Assembly: GCF_002019645.1 (NCBI RefSeq)
Contig: NZ_KV917374.1
Span: 5,253-69,252, forward strand
Origin: Litchfieldia alkalitelluris
GTDB lineage: Bacteria > Bacillota > Bacilli > Bacillales > Bacillaceae_L
Direction of reading: 5' to 3'
Length of the DNA stretch: 64,000 nucleotides
In this document: positions 1 to 9,752 of the stretch, piece after piece
Numbering within the stretch: the stretch's first letter is position 1
How the letters are laid out: every line of letters begins with the position of its first letter
Translations under genes and position numbers: made by a program
Notes under the pieces: generated by a model
What the model was told of the DNA's origin: nothing
The model's database searches: none
Seen by the model: only the letters and a program-made list of their open reading frames with translations

Positions 1-170
<170 letters not shown>

Positions 171-279
171 GAGATATTTGATTGCTCAAATAAAAATTTA
201 AAACTAGATTAAACGTTGACGCTTGTTTATTGTGTTCAGTTTTCAAAGAACTTTTACGCCCAACCGAGCGACTTCTAAT

Positions 280-308
280 ATACTATCATCAATCAATTAT
301 ATTGTCAA
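280..308 (-). promoter_or_regulatory. rRNA operon promoter (sigma-A type)
   Basis: On the minus strand there is TTGACA (303-308), a 17-bp spacer and TAGTAT (280-285), about 110 nt upstream of the 16S 5' end. The leader between them carries GTTCTTTGAAAACTGAACA (about 235-255), the sequence usually seen ahead of Bacillus 16S genes. Position and quality of the boxes make this the likely proximal rrn promoter. Confidence 0.8.
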
Positions 309-491
309 CAACTTCTCTTGTTTCTTATTAACTAAAAAACTAAGTTGCCAACAACGGTTCATTTACTATAACAAGTTTATTAACTCGAGTCAACAAACTT
401 AGATTGGTAATAACAACCAAAAGAGTGAGGCGTAATCGCCTCACCCACTAATCATTATATATGTCTACTCTGATAATAGTTAATCTAGATT

Positions 492-630
492 TCATTCGTT
501 ACAGTTCTCTCACTTTCCACGGGGGGGCGTGAAATGAACCTCGCAGCAAAAGCCTACTACGGGGTCTTACAGTGTCTACTACATCCCGCTGGAGTCGAGA
601 GAACTTCCGCTCATTCCAACTATGTTAGCA
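492..630 (+). repeat. Interspersed repeat R1, copy a (divergent)
   Basis: A GC-rich block in an AT-rich intergenic region that aligns with the copies at 3951-4098 (inverted) and 17134-17275. Shared landmarks are CTTTCC-CGGGG, GGGGTCTTAC, CGC-GGAGTC and a terminal GCTCATTCCA. This copy is the most degenerate. It lies between the rRNA promoter and the end of pbuG, which explains most of that gene-free stretch. R1 looks like a short noncoding repeat family of Bacillaceae. Confidence 0.7.
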
Positions 631-666
631 CTTTTCACCTACATAGTGAAATTAATTAATTACGTC

Positions 667-1965
667 CTACTCAGTAAGGAAAATGAAGTATAAAACAAAG
701 ATTACAAATAACACATACATGATTGGATTGATTTCTTTTGCTTTTCCTTTTACAAGCATCGTAATGGGATAGAAGATGAATCCAATCGCGATACCTGTTG
801 CAATACTATAAGTTAATGGCATTGCAATAATTGTTAGAAATGCTGGAACTGCTACCTCAAATCGATCCCATGCGATTTTACCTAAAGAAGAAACCATTAG
901 TATCCCTACTATTATTAATGCTGGTGCAGTTACCGCTGAAGTCACAACTCCTAACAAAGGAGAGAAAAACATCGCCAAAACAAATAATGCCGCAGTTACA
1001 ACTGAAGTAAAACCAGAGCGACCCCCAGCTGCAACACCTGCTGATGACTCGATGTATGATGTCGTTGTAGAAGTCCCTAGAATCGATCCCACCACAGTAG
1101 CAGATGAGTCTGCAAATAACGCTTTTCCTGCACGTGGTAATTTATTTTCTTTTAATAATCCCGCTTGATTTGCTACAGCTACTAGAGTTCCAGCAGTATC
1201 AAAGAAATCGACAAACAGGAATGTTAAAATGACTACTAGCATCTGAACAGTAAAGATATCACCAAAGTGAGTAAACGCTGCTCCAAAAGTTGGCGCAAGA
1301 CTTGGAATCGGACTTACAATCGATTCAGGAGTTGCTACTAAGTTTGTAAGCATTCCAACTACAGCAGTTACAACCATACCAATGAAAATTGCTCCATTGA
1401 CTTTACGAACCATTAAAATAACTGTAAGAATAAGACCGAAGATTGCTAAAAGTGTGTTTCCATTACCAAGGTGTCCTAATCCAACTAAGGTTGCTTCATC
1501 AGCAATTATAATTTCTGCACCTTGTAACCCAACGAATGTAATAAATAAACCAATACCAGCACCAACGGCATATTTTAATTCTGCCGGAATCGAGTTAATG
1601 ACCTTTTCGCGAAGACCTGTTAGCGTCAATACAATAAAGATCAGACCAGAAGCTAATACACCCGCTAACGCCGTTTGCCACGGAACACCCATTCCAAGAA
1701 CTACCGAAAAGGCAAAGAATGCGTTTAGTCCCATACCCGGTGCTAGAGCAATCGGATATTTTGCAATAACTCCCATTAATAACGAACCAATCGCAGCAGC
1801 TAATGCTGTGGCAACAAACACTGCTCCGGAATCCATTCCAGCAGCAGATAAAAAGCTAGGATTAACAAATAAAATATAGGCCATCGATAAAAATGTTGTG
1901 ATACCAGCTACAGTTTCTGTTTTATAATTGGTACCAAGCGCTTCGAATTCAAAAAACTTCTTCAT
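667..1965 (-). CDS. pbuG: Guanine/hypoxanthine permease (NCS2/AzgA-type)
   Basis: A polytopic membrane protein of 432 residues, the usual size for PbuG/PbuO-type purine permeases. The N-terminus (MKKFFEFEALGTNYKTE, then TFLSMAYILFVNP) and the central FVDFFDTAGTLVAVA motif are typical of this family, which imports guanine and hypoxanthine by proton symport. A reading frame extends 17 codons further upstream, but the ATG at 1963-1965 is preceded by AAAGGAGGAATT and gives the family-like start. It follows guaA in the same direction, as in B. subtilis, but has its own guanine riboswitch and terminator, so guanine should shut it off. Confidence 0.93.
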   Translation of the reverse strand: MKKFFEFEALGTNYKTETVAGITTFLSMAYILFVNPSFLSAAGMDSGAVFVATALAAAIGSLLMGVIAKYPIALAPGMGLNAFFAFSVVLGMGVPWQTALAGVLASGLIFIVLTLTGLREKVINSIPAELKYAVGAGIGLFITFVGLQGAEIIIADEATLVGLGHLGNGNTLLAIFGLILTVILMVRKVNGAIFIGMVVTAVVGMLTNLVATPESIVSPIPSLAPTFGAAFTHFGDIFTVQMLVVILTFLFVDFFDTAGTLVAVANQAGLLKENKLPRAGKALFADSSATVVGSILGTSTTTSYIESSAGVAAGGRSGFTSVVTAALFVLAMFFSPLLGVVTSAVTAPALIIVGILMVSSLGKIAWDRFEVAVPAFLTIIAMPLTYSIATGIAIGFIFYPITMLVKGKAKEINPIMYVLFVIFVLYFIFLTE

Positions 1966-2011
1966 ATCTATAATTCCTCCTTTTTCTCTTTTATTCCTTA
2001 GGTTACACAAA

Positions 2012-2038
2012 AACACCCCGATTATGAATCGCAGTGTT
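2012..2038 (-). terminator. Intrinsic terminator of the pbuG riboswitch
   Basis: On the minus strand AACACTGCGATT and AATCGGGGTGTT form a near-perfect hairpin followed by a T tract. It lies between the guanine aptamer and the pbuG ribosome binding site, the position expected for the OFF-state terminator of a transcriptional purine riboswitch. Confidence 0.8.
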
Positions 2039-2098
2039 CGACCAGAAGAATAACGATAGAAAAAGAAGGTTCCAATTTCTTTACTCTATACATTATTA

Positions 2099-2165
2099 TT
2101 CGTAGTCAAGCCATTTACGGTAGCTCGGTAGAAACTTTTGGGCCATATCCCCAACATTATACGAA
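2099..2165 (-). promoter_or_regulatory. Guanine riboswitch (purine aptamer) ahead of pbuG
   Basis: The minus strand shows the purine aptamer: P1 arms TTCGTA/TACGAA, the core GATATGGCCC, AGTTTCTACCGAGC, CCGTAAATGGC and GACTACG. The pyrimidine in GACTACG that reads the ligand is C, which specifies guanine or hypoxanthine rather than adenine. A terminator hairpin follows before pbuG. Confidence 0.95.
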
Positions 2166-2228
2166 GTACAAAATATGATAACTAAACTATAAATTGATTT
2201 TAACAACAACGTCATGTTCCGTCAACAT

Positions 2229-2262
2229 AAAAAGCGAACATTTATTAAAAAATGTTCGCTTT
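2229..2262 (-). terminator. Terminator after guaA
   Basis: AAAAGCGAACATTT and AAATGTTCGCTTTT form a long perfect stem with flanking A/T runs, directly downstream of the guaA stop codon. The symmetry would let it work in both directions. Confidence 0.85.
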
Positions 2263-2280
2263 TGTTCGTCTTTATTACTA

Positions 2281-3819
2281 TTATTCCCATTCAATAGTCG
2301 CTGGTGGCTTACTTGTGATATCGTAGACCACACGATTAATGTGATTCACTTCATTTACAATTCTTGTTGAAATGACCTCAAGAACTTCCCAAGGGATACG
2401 TGCCCAATCTGAAGTCATGCCATCTATTGAAGTAACTGCTCTGATTCCAATCGTATAATCATATGTTCTAGCATCCCCCATTACACCTACACTTCGGATA
2501 TCCGGGAGAACGGTAAAGTACTGCCAAATATCACGTTCAAGACCTGCCTTTTTAATCTCGTCACGTAAGATTGCATCCGATTCTCTTACAATTTCAAGCT
2601 TTTCTTCCGTAACTTCGCCCAAAACACGGATACCTAGACCCGGCCCTGGGAACGGTTGACGCCAAACGATTTCATTCGGCATACCTAATTCTGTTCCAAG
2701 CGCACGAACTTCATCCTTAAATAGTGTATTTAACGGCTCGATTAATTCGAATTTCATATCTTCTGGTAATCCACCTACATTATGGTGAGACTTGATCGTT
2801 TGCGCTGTAGCCGTACCACTCTCAATAATATCTGTATAAAGAGTTCCTTGAGCTAAGTAATCAATGCCTTCTAGTTTTGCTGATTCATCATCAAAAACAT
2901 AAATGAATTCATTACCAATGATTTTTCGTTTTTGTTCAGGATCACTTACACCCTTAAGCTTAGACATAAAACGTTCTTTCGCATCTACTTTGATCACATT
3001 CATATGAAAACCATCTGCGAAAGTTTTCATCACACCCTCAGCTTCACCTTTGCGAAGTAAACCATGGTCAACAAAAATACATGTTAACTGATCACCAATT
3101 GCTTTATGTATTAATACAGCCACAACTGAAGAATCAACACCACCACTTAGTGCGCATAACACCTTTTTGTCTCCAACCTTTTGTCTGATTTTTTCAATTT
3201 CAACTTCAATGAAGTTCTCCATTGACCATTCTTCTTTTGAACCACAAATCGTAAAGACAAAATTCTTTAATAAATCATTCCCAAATTCAGAATGGCGTAC
3301 TTCTGGATGGAATTGAACGCCATACAGTCCACGGGATTCATCACTCATTGCTGCAATTGGACAAGATGGACTTGTTGCATCCACTTGGAATCCTGGAGGT
3401 GTTTCAACAACTAAATCACCATGACTCATCCAAACTGTTTGTTCTTTTGGTAGATTTGAATAGATTTTTGAATCCTTTTCAACAGTAAGAATTGCTTTTC
3501 CATATTCTCTATGATTAGCTTTTTCTACTTTTCCTGCGAAATGCTTTGTCATCAACTGCATACCATAACAAATTCCCAATATCGGTAACCCTAAATCAAA
3601 GATTGCCTCATCACAGTGAAAAGCGTTCTCTCCATATACACTATTAGGTCCACCCGAAAAAATAATACCTTTAGGATTCATTTTTTTGATTTCTTCTGCC
3701 GTAATTGTATGAGGGTGAAGCTCACTATATACCCCAAACTCACGAATCCTTCTTGTAATTAATTGGTTATACTGACTTCCAAAATCTAATACCACTATCA
3801 TTTCGTTAAAAGCTTGCAT
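2281..3819 (-). CDS. guaA: GMP synthase (glutamine-hydrolysing)
   Basis: GuaA converts XMP to GMP with ATP and glutamine. The N-terminal class I amidotransferase domain (about 1-200) has the nucleophile motif GICYGMQL and QFHPEVRHS. The ATP pyrophosphatase domain has the P-loop LSGGVDSSV, followed by the C-terminal dimerisation domain ending [21 protein letters not shown] three codons upstream is possible, but the ATG at 3817-3819 sits six bases after GAGGTG and gives 512 residues, against 513 in B. subtilis. It is controlled by a guanine riboswitch about 575 nt upstream, with two repeat elements inserted between. Confidence 0.97.
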   Translation of the reverse strand: MQAFNEMIVVLDFGSQYNQLITRRIREFGVYSELHPHTITAEEIKKMNPKGIIFSGGPNSVYGENAFHCDEAIFDLGLPILGICYGMQLMTKHFAGKVEKANHREYGKAILTVEKDSKIYSNLPKEQTVWMSHGDLVVETPPGFQVDATSPSCPIAAMSDESRGLYGVQFHPEVRHSEFGNDLLKNFVFTICGSKEEWSMENFIEVEIEKIRQKVGDKKVLCALSGGVDSSVVAVLIHKAIGDQLTCIFVDHGLLRKGEAEGVMKTFADGFHMNVIKVDAKERFMSKLKGVSDPEQKRKIIGNEFIYVFDDESAKLEGIDYLAQGTLYTDIIESGTATAQTIKSHHNVGGLPEDMKFELIEPLNTLFKDEVRALGTELGMPNEIVWRQPFPGPGLGIRVLGEVTEEKLEIVRESDAILRDEIKKAGLERDIWQYFTVLPDIRSVGVMGDARTYDYTIGIRAVTSIDGMTSDWARIPWEVLEVISTRIVNEVNHINRVVYDITSKPPATIEWE

Positions 3820-3950
3820 CTCTGTCACCTCATAAAATTAGTCATACAATTGTTATAGCTTTAGTTATTCCCTGATTCATAAAATCCATTAAGTGATCCA
3901 TACTCACCCTAAAATATTCACACCATGGAATATGAGCATTTTTACTCACC

Positions 3951-4098
3951 ATATGTGGAATGAGCGTAGAACCACTTGACTCCTGCGGAATCCAGTGGTC
4001 TCGTGAGACCCCACAGGAGCCAAAAAGGCGACGAGGAGGCTCACGGACCACCCCGCGGCATCCCGCGAGTGGATCGAAGCTCATGGAACTCTCCAACC
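3951..4098 (-). repeat. Interspersed repeat R1, copy b
   Basis: Inverted relative to copies at 492-630 and 17134-17275: read on the minus strand it shows CCGCGGGGTGGTCCGTGAGC, CTGTGGGGTCTCACGAGACC, TCCGCAGGAGTCAAGTGGTT and GCTCATTCCA. An 84-codon open frame across it is a by-product of the high GC content. It sits in the leader between the guaA riboswitch terminator and guaA. Confidence 0.85.
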
Positions 4099-4111
4099 TT
4101 AGTTATTTTCA

Positions 4112-4315
4112 GGGTAGACACCTATGCTAATTAAAATTAGCACCATGGAGTATGAAAAAGTATACTTCGCTTAGTGTCTAGCTTCAGGCGCTATCGGCTC
4201 GGGGTCATAAGTCAATCCAGCTAGAAGGTTAAAGAGCAACCTTCTAGCAGTCTCGCCTTATGCCTGTCGCCGATGAACGAGCGCCTTCCGCTTTTCTTTT
4301 TTCAGGTTAGACTCC
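4112..4315 (+). repeat. Interspersed repeat R2, copy a
   Basis: About 200 bp that recur in inverted orientation at 15985-16200. Shared parts are a hairpin TGCTAATTAAAATTAGCA, CTTAGTGTCTAGCTTCAGGC, AGAAGGTTaAAGAGcAACCTTCT and CCGATGAACGAGCGCCTTC. The element is bounded by TTTCAGGGTAGAC and a similar TTTCAGGTTAGAC in direct orientation. It looks like a nonautonomous repeat of the kind common between Bacillus genes. Confidence 0.85.
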
Positions 4316-4334
4316 AATCAACTCTATAAAACAA

Positions 4335-4376
4335 AAAAACTAGAATTCCTATAAAGGCAGAATTCTAGTTTTTTAA
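4335..4376 (-). terminator. Intrinsic terminator of the guaA riboswitch
   Basis: AAAACTAGAATTC and GAATTCTAGTTTT form a 13-bp stem with a T run on the minus strand, just downstream of the guanine aptamer. It is the likely OFF-state terminator. Everything transcribed past it must cross repeats R2a and R1b before reaching guaA. Confidence 0.87.
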
Positions 4377-4393
4377 CTCCAATTAGAAAGCTG

Positions 4394-4464
4394 CCTTCAT
4401 AGTCAGATCATTTACGGTGATCTGGTAGAAACGTTCGAACCATATTATCGAGTGTATATGAAGG
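4394..4464 (-). promoter_or_regulatory. Guanine riboswitch ahead of guaA
   Basis: The minus strand shows a purine aptamer with P1 arms CCTTCATA/TATGAAGG, AATATGGTTCGA, GTTTCTACCAGATC, CCGTAAATGATC and TGACTATG. The specificity base is C, so guanine or hypoxanthine is the expected ligand. It is the second guanine switch within 2.3 kb. Confidence 0.94.
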
Positions 4465-4512
4465 ATTGCTCTTTTTCAATTGAGTTAATTCTATATCTCT
4501 TCACACGTTCGG

Positions 4513-6714
4513 TCAAGATGATACTTTTTTAATTAAATTTTCCCACAATTCGACAGACCGCTTCCATTCCTTCTCAGCATTATCTTTTCGATAAAGTGCT
4601 CTTTCATAACTTAGAGTCAGTTTCTGCATATCATCTGACCGATAAAATTTATCAACATAAACAGCAAACTCTCTAAGTGTTTGACCCTCATTTCGTTTAA
4701 TTCCCACTCGGTCTAGTTGTTTTAGAAGAGCATCGAATGCTTTAAAGTAAGCAGTACCATCATTTCGACGTTTATAGAGCAATATTGCTAGGATTGGGTA
4801 CCATTTTACCCTTGTCTTAATCACAACATATATGACAAGGACAATTGAAAGGAGGATAAAGAAGATATCCTTCCAAGCGACTGGACTTACACTTGGTTGC
4901 TCACTACCTTCAATAGGAGTTATATCACCTTGTGATAATTCAGGTGTACTTTCTTCTAAAAGCTCTTGAGTTGGGGTTTGTTGCTCAACATCATCATTAT
5001 TTTCATTTGTTACAGTTGATGAAGTCGTATAAACAAAGTTATTTAAATTACTGAATCCTTTTGTCGGTTCAAAAGCAATCCAACCAAATTCAGGAAAATA
5101 AACCTCTACCCATGAGTGAGCATTATTATTTGTAACCTCAAACACACGCTGATTTTCATTGAGAGTTTCTATATACGTTCCTTCCGTGTAACCTTTCACC
5201 CAACGTGCTGGAATATCCAATGAACGTAGTAAAACAATCATCGAGGTAGAAAAATTATCACAATACCCTACTTTGGTTTCAAATAAAAACTGATCAACAT
5301 AATCATCGTTTCTACCAGGAACAGCTACTTCCTTCGTATCATACATAAATAAATTATCCTTAAAATAGCGTTCAACAGCTACCACTTTGTCATAGCGATT
5401 CCCTTGGTCTTTAGTGATTTCGACCGCAAGCTCTTTTACCCTCTCAGGTAAGCTATCTGGCAGTTGTGTATATCGTTCAAAAAACTCATCATTTAACTCT
5501 AGGCTTCCCTTATCAGTTACTGCTTGTAAGTCTTGTATTTGATAGATTGGCTGGTCATAGGTTAATCCATAGGCAGCTAGTTCAACCTCATCATTGTCTC
5601 CTTGCTTAGTTAATATCTTTTCCGTAACGGGGTCAACACTATATCGACTATCATCTAAACCATAATTATCTACCCGCTTTAAACCCGAAGGATAAATAAT
5701 ATGAGGATATAATTTCTGCACATCTACCTCAGCATAATATTCCTCTGTTTCTGCTTTGTTTTCTATCCAACTTAACACATTATTTTCAGATTCAAATAGT
5801 TGATTCCTCGGGTTACTGGATACTTCCCATCCTTTACCCGTGTATAAATCCTTCGTTTCCACTCGCCAATAGTGTCGTTTTCCAACTGTTGTTTTAAAAA
5901 CTGGCGTATTATCTTCAATAAACGGCCCTCCAAGATAGGAGTCATTTGTCCCATAGCCAATTTTCTTCATACCTACTCCACTACCCGGTGCAGTACCACC
6001 TTTACCATACCCTTTTAAATAAGGCACTGGGTCTGGCCATTGAGGGGCCGCTTTCGGCGCAAAATAACCAAATGAACTTGTGATTAACACCATAATTACC
6101 AAGGGAATAATCCACTTTGTAAATAGCCCATTAAATCTAGAAAGCTTTTCACTTCCAATTACACGATTTAAATTTAATAAACCCAACATTAAGAAACCAA
6201 CTACCACCGTACGTATAATAGCCGCATTCGCATCATAAGGACTAAAAGCATCTAATATTGAGACATAGACGACTGTTAAAATAAAAAACAGCAGAATTTT
6301 CTTTTGAACAATTAGCCAATAATAGATTAGGTAGCTCATTAACCAAAGAAGAATAAAAAATAGAAAACTTCTGAACAACGCTGACATTCCATTCCAGTTC
6401 ATATCTATTAAGAGATTTAGATTTTGTCTCAAATCATAGAAAATTAGACGAACCCATTCAAAAGTAAGAAAGCTTTGTTCAAAATAGGTCTGATTTAACA
6501 TATAAAGAATAATCACCATTTTAATAACGCTACTAATCACCCTTTTAATTTTTAAAAAGGATAACAAAAAGCAAATGCCAATAAAAATGATAAATATATA
6601 AATCTCAGCTGTATCTGTTACGACTGTTAACGGTCTTAACCATTCCCATAGTAATAAAAAACCAAAAACACTTAATATCAACCCTGGTAAATCCTTCGTT
6701 ACTTTTGATGTCAT
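4513..6714 (-). CDS. yebA: Membrane transglutaminase-like protein (YebA/TgpA type)
   Basis: 733 residues. About six N-terminal membrane segments (residues 10-215) are followed by an extracytoplasmic transglutaminase-core domain and another membrane segment near 635-655, then a cytoplasmic DUF4129-like tail. The catalytic Cys is in VGYCDNFSTS, the His in NNNAHSWVEVYF; the third position reads FEPTKGF, with Glu where many relatives have Asp. The start ATG follows GAGGTGAG and overlaps the yeaD stop by four bases. The yeaC-yeaD-yebA-guaA order is as in B. subtilis. The substrate is unknown; work on secreted or cell-wall proteins is inferred from the topology. Confidence 0.9.
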   Translation of the reverse strand: MTSKVTKDLPGLILSVFGFLLLWEWLRPLTVVTDTAEIYIFIIFIGICFLLSFLKIKRVISSVIKMVIILYMLNQTYFEQSFLTFEWVRLIFYDLRQNLNLLIDMNWNGMSALFRSFLFFILLWLMSYLIYYWLIVQKKILLFFILTVVYVSILDAFSPYDANAAIIRTVVVGFLMLGLLNLNRVIGSEKLSRFNGLFTKWIIPLVIMVLITSSFGYFAPKAAPQWPDPVPYLKGYGKGGTAPGSGVGMKKIGYGTNDSYLGGPFIEDNTPVFKTTVGKRHYWRVETKDLYTGKGWEVSSNPRNQLFESENNVLSWIENKAETEEYYAEVDVQKLYPHIIYPSGLKRVDNYGLDDSRYSVDPVTEKILTKQGDNDEVELAAYGLTYDQPIYQIQDLQAVTDKGSLELNDEFFERYTQLPDSLPERVKELAVEITKDQGNRYDKVVAVERYFKDNLFMYDTKEVAVPGRNDDYVDQFLFETKVGYCDNFSTSMIVLLRSLDIPARWVKGYTEGTYIETLNENQRVFEVTNNNAHSWVEVYFPEFGWIAFEPTKGFSNLNNFVYTTSSTVTNENNDDVEQQTPTQELLEESTPELSQGDITPIEGSEQPSVSPVAWKDIFFILLSIVLVIYVVIKTRVKWYPILAILLYKRRNDGTAYFKAFDALLKQLDRVGIKRNEGQTLREFAVYVDKFYRSDDMQKLTLSYERALYRKDNAEKEWKRSVELWENLIKKVSS

Positions 6715-7928
6715 GATTTGCTCACCTCGAAAAATACATCTGTATAGTGGCCCTCATAAACAACCTTCACAATGACATTACGTTTTCTTAACGTGTCCAT
6801 CAATGTTAGTTCCTGAGTCGATAAATGTGCACCTTTTTCTTTTGCAATAAAAACTAAAAGGTTCACCTTTCTAAACGACACTCGTTCGATCGCTTGAATA
6901 AAGTCAGGAGTTAATGTATTAGTAATAAACATAAAAGATGCAACATGATTGACTTTTTTCACTTCAGTGTCAATTATTTGTGAAAATCGAATAGAGCTAT
7001 CTGCCTTAACCTTTGCTAGATGATAAAAAATATGTTGTTGCTGTGACTCTCCGCCTCTAAGAGGAAAAACCGATTGTTCTTCTCCTACTGAAATGAGAGA
7101 GAGCTGTGCACCTTTTCTTAATATCGCTCTAGTTAAAGAGGCTAAAAAAGTAACAGATTGCTCAAATTCCCGAGATGGGGTCCGGTCTAGAAAGAGGACA
7201 ACATCATGACTTTGCTGCTGTTCAAATTCTTTTGTCATAATATCATTTTTTCTTGCAGATGCTTTCCAGTCAATCCAAGTAAAACGGTCACCTGGCTTGT
7301 AATCTCTGATTCCTACAGCAATCGTAGTATCCCGCTGGAGATTCACATTCGATGCTGTCATTCCCTGCTCAAACCTACTCTCAACCTGCCTGTAAATGAG
7401 GTCATGGTATTGTGGATATACTAAGAAACGTTGCTCGACCGGAAAATAAGCCTCCTTTTCTACTAACCCAAAAAAGTCTCCAGTTCTAAGACGAATATTC
7501 GCAAAGATATGCTCTCCTCTAGGTATAGATTCAAACACATACTGAAAAGATAGGTCTCTTTTAAACCAAGGGAAAAGCAGCACCTTTGATTTGTATGTTT
7601 GTTCTCTGTATTTCAATTCCGGTGGAAGCACCTCTTCGACGACGAGATAAACGAGTGGTACAGCGAACTTCCTTTTAATCGTGACTGTTCCAACTAGCTT
7701 TTCTCCTGCTGAGTACTCATTTTGATTGGTTTTTCGATCAACGTCCATTGTGGTAATAGGATACAAGGCAACAATTAAAGAATATAACCCTAATGGAAGG
7801 AAACTATAAAATAAGAACCAACTAACAAAGCCTCCCTGAAACATTGCATACACAAATGTAACACCAATTAAGAAAAAGATTAGTCCTAACTTACCAGCCT
7901 GCTTAAGATATTTAAGAATTGTTTTCAT
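6711..7928 (-). CDS. yeaD: DUF58 domain protein (YeaD)
   Basis: 405 residues. Two membrane segments at the N-terminus (about 15-65) precede a beta-rich region and the DUF58 motif GIRDYKPGDRFTWIDWKAS near 208-226, with a von Willebrand A-like fold inferred from the family (VLFLDRT). DUF58 proteins almost always accompany a MoxR ATPase, and here it is translationally coupled to one: its ATG overlaps the yeaC stop by one base. The trio is thought to act as a chaperone or maturation complex at the membrane; its client is unknown. Confidence 0.9.
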   Translation of the reverse strand: MKTILKYLKQAGKLGLIFFLIGVTFVYAMFQGGFVSWFLFYSFLPLGLYSLIVALYPITTMDVDRKTNQNEYSAGEKLVGTVTIKRKFAVPLVYLVVEEVLPPELKYREQTYKSKVLLFPWFKRDLSFQYVFESIPRGEHIFANIRLRTGDFFGLVEKEAYFPVEQRFLVYPQYHDLIYRQVESRFEQGMTASNVNLQRDTTIAVGIRDYKPGDRFTWIDWKASARKNDIMTKEFEQQQSHDVVLFLDRTPSREFEQSVTFLASLTRAILRKGAQLSLISVGEEQSVFPLRGGESQQQHIFYHLAKVKADSSIRFSQIIDTEVKKVNHVASFMFITNTLTPDFIQAIERVSFRKVNLLVFIAKEKGAHLSTQELTLMDTLRKRNVIVKVVYEGHYTDVFFEVSKS

Positions 7929-8893
7929 TACCGACTCAGCGCCCTTTGAACAGGTACCGGCGTGCGTTCAATGATTTTTGAAACTACATTATCTGAAGTA
8001 GCTCCTTCGAATTTCGCTTCAGATTTTAAAATAATACGATGTGGTAAAACAAACTGAGCTAAATATTTTACATCATCCGGAATCACAAAATCTCTACCAT
8101 GAACTAACGCAAATGCTTGTGAGGTTTTCATTAATGCAATCGACCCACGTGGACTTGAACCTAAATAAATTGATTGATGCGTTCTTGTTCTTCCTACCAA
8201 ATCTATAATATATTGCTTAATTGTTTCATCAACATAAATTTCTTTTACATCTTCTTGAAGTTGGCGTAACTCTTCAATTGAGATGACTGATTCTAGTGTG
8301 TTAATCGGTTTGCTCTTTTCCGCACGATTTAACACTTCCATCTCCTCATTTGCAGTTGGATAACCCATCTTCAATTTTAGTAAAAAACGATCCAACTGAG
8401 CTTCTGGTAGTGGATAGGTCCCCTCATACTCTATTGGGTTTTGCGTTGCCATAACAAAGAAAGGTCTTGGTAGTGACCTTGTTACACCATCAACAGTTAC
8501 ACTACTTTCTTCCATTCCTTCTAATAACGCCGATTGAGTTTTCGGCGATGTGCGGTTGATTTCATCCGCTAGCACAATATTCCCCATAATTGGTCCGGGT
8601 CTAAATTCAAACTGTTGCTCTTTAGGATTATAAATTGAGACACCTGTTACATCGGAAGGCAATAAGTCTGGCGTGAACTGAAGACGTTTAAAGTCAGCGC
8701 TTACCGATTTAGCAAGAGATCGCACCATCATCGTTTTCCCTACCCCTGGAACATCCTCTAATAAAACATGACCCTCAGCTAACAAAGCAACCAAGCTTAA
8801 GGTAGCTACATCTCGTTTTCCGATCATTACCTTTTCTATGTTTTCAATTACTCTCCCTAATACAGGATGAAGTGTTTCAAGCTGCTGTGTCAT
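7928..8893 (-). CDS. yeaC: MoxR-family AAA+ ATPase
   Basis: 321 residues, first gene of the yeaC-yeaD-yebA operon. Walker A is GVGKTMMVRS, Walker B VLADEINRTSPKTQ, sensor 1 ATQNPIEYEGTYPLPEAQLDR, and the MoxR lid domain includes GSSPRGSIALMK. Two ATGs are adjacent (8896 and 8893); the second is better spaced from TAGGAGGA. MoxR ATPases remodel or activate partner proteins, here presumably YeaD/YebA. Confidence 0.93.
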   Translation of the reverse strand: MTQQLETLHPVLGRVIENIEKVMIGKRDVATLSLVALLAEGHVLLEDVPGVGKTMMVRSLAKSVSADFKRLQFTPDLLPSDVTGVSIYNPKEQQFEFRPGPIMGNIVLADEINRTSPKTQSALLEGMEESSVTVDGVTRSLPRPFFVMATQNPIEYEGTYPLPEAQLDRFLLKLKMGYPTANEEMEVLNRAEKSKPINTLESVISIEELRQLQEDVKEIYVDETIKQYIIDLVGRTRTHQSIYLGSSPRGSIALMKTSQAFALVHGRDFVIPDDVKYLAQFVLPHRIILKSEAKFEGATSDNVVSKIIERTPVPVQRALSR

Positions 8894-9106
8894 CATATTC
8901 CTCCTAATAATTCTACTATTGTAATTAATTATATAATTCGTAAAATAATTTAAAAACCCTCTAATCTATGTAAGAAACCTGTTAATTATATACAGTTCAG
9001 CTGTAAGGTATGCATTGATATGTCGTTACTAGACTGATAAAAGTTACATAAGAAAATAAATATAATTTCATGTTCAAGGACAAAATGAGATAAAGGAGGA
9101 ATGAAG

Positions 9107-9616
9107 TTGGGTAAGACGTTTGAAAAATACATATTAAGAGCTCTGTTTTTGTTTGGGATTGCCTCTTTTATAAACCTAGTAAGAAAGCCCCCTGTAAAAG
9201 ATTGGCTCCTTATTTTCTTTCTAAAAGGTTATATGTCTTCAATCTTAGACAAGGTTTTAGTAAGAGAAGGCTATATTACATACCCCACCAAATTTTTTAA
9301 GAAGTTTGATGTAAGTATTATCTTCGATTATGTTCTCTTTCCTATATCTTGTGTTTACTTTAATCAAGTCACTGAAAAATCAAGGTTAACAGATATCTTT
9401 ATAAAGCTATTCTATTTTAGTGTTCCCATGGCACTTGGAGAAGCATGGCTTGAAATGAATACACAAGTGATTAAATATAAAAAAGGCTGGACTCCGCTGA
9501 AAAGCTTTATATCTTTATCACTTACCTTTTTAGTTGTACGTGGGGTAATGTATTTAATTAGAAGATTAGATATGAAACAACAGCAATCATCCCAAAAAAA
9601 TAACTATACCAAATGA
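9107..9616 (+). CDS. Small membrane protein, CBO0543-like family
   Basis: About 169-171 residues with four to five hydrophobic segments (WLLIFFLKGYMSSILD, IIFDYVLFPISCVYF, LFYFSVPMALGEAWL, SFISLSLTFLVVRGVMYL). The pattern with the YKKGW motif matches the CBO0543 family of uncharacterised proteins in spore-forming Firmicutes, from memory. An ATG lies at 9101 only two bases after AAAGGAGGA, while the in-frame TTG at 9107 is better spaced and is preferred. It stands alone, divergent from yeaC. Function unknown. Confidence 0.75.
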   Translation: MGKTFEKYILRALFLFGIASFINLVRKPPVKDWLLIFFLKGYMSSILDKVLVREGYITYPTKFFKKFDVSIIFDYVLFPISCVYFNQVTEKSRLTDIFIKLFYFSVPMALGEAWLEMNTQVIKYKKGWTPLKSFISLSLTFLVVRGVMYLIRRLDMKQQQSSQKNNYTK

Positions 9617-9694
9617 TTTTTTCTTTTTATAATAGAAGGCCATTTTCACTGGCTCTAGAACACCTTATAATAGGGATACAATAGTTGTCTTTTC

Positions 9695-9723
9695 TTTACA
9701 AACAAAAATTCGTCAAATATAAT
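9695..9723 (+). promoter_or_regulatory. Promoter of the BCCT transporter gene
   Basis: TTTACA (9695-9700), a 17-bp spacer and a perfect TATAAT (9718-9723), 29 nt ahead of the BCCT start codon, which has GAAGGAGGA as ribosome binding site. A sigma-A-like promoter of this quality suggests substantial basal or osmotically stimulated expression. Confidence 0.8.
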
Positions 9724-9752
9724 GTGTATTCATTAGAAGGAGGACTGGAGTT

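Noticed and set aside
3842-4096. 84-codon open frame on the minus strand
   Set aside because: It coincides with repeat R1b; similar frames arise from the GC content of the repeat and there is no ribosome binding site or family match.
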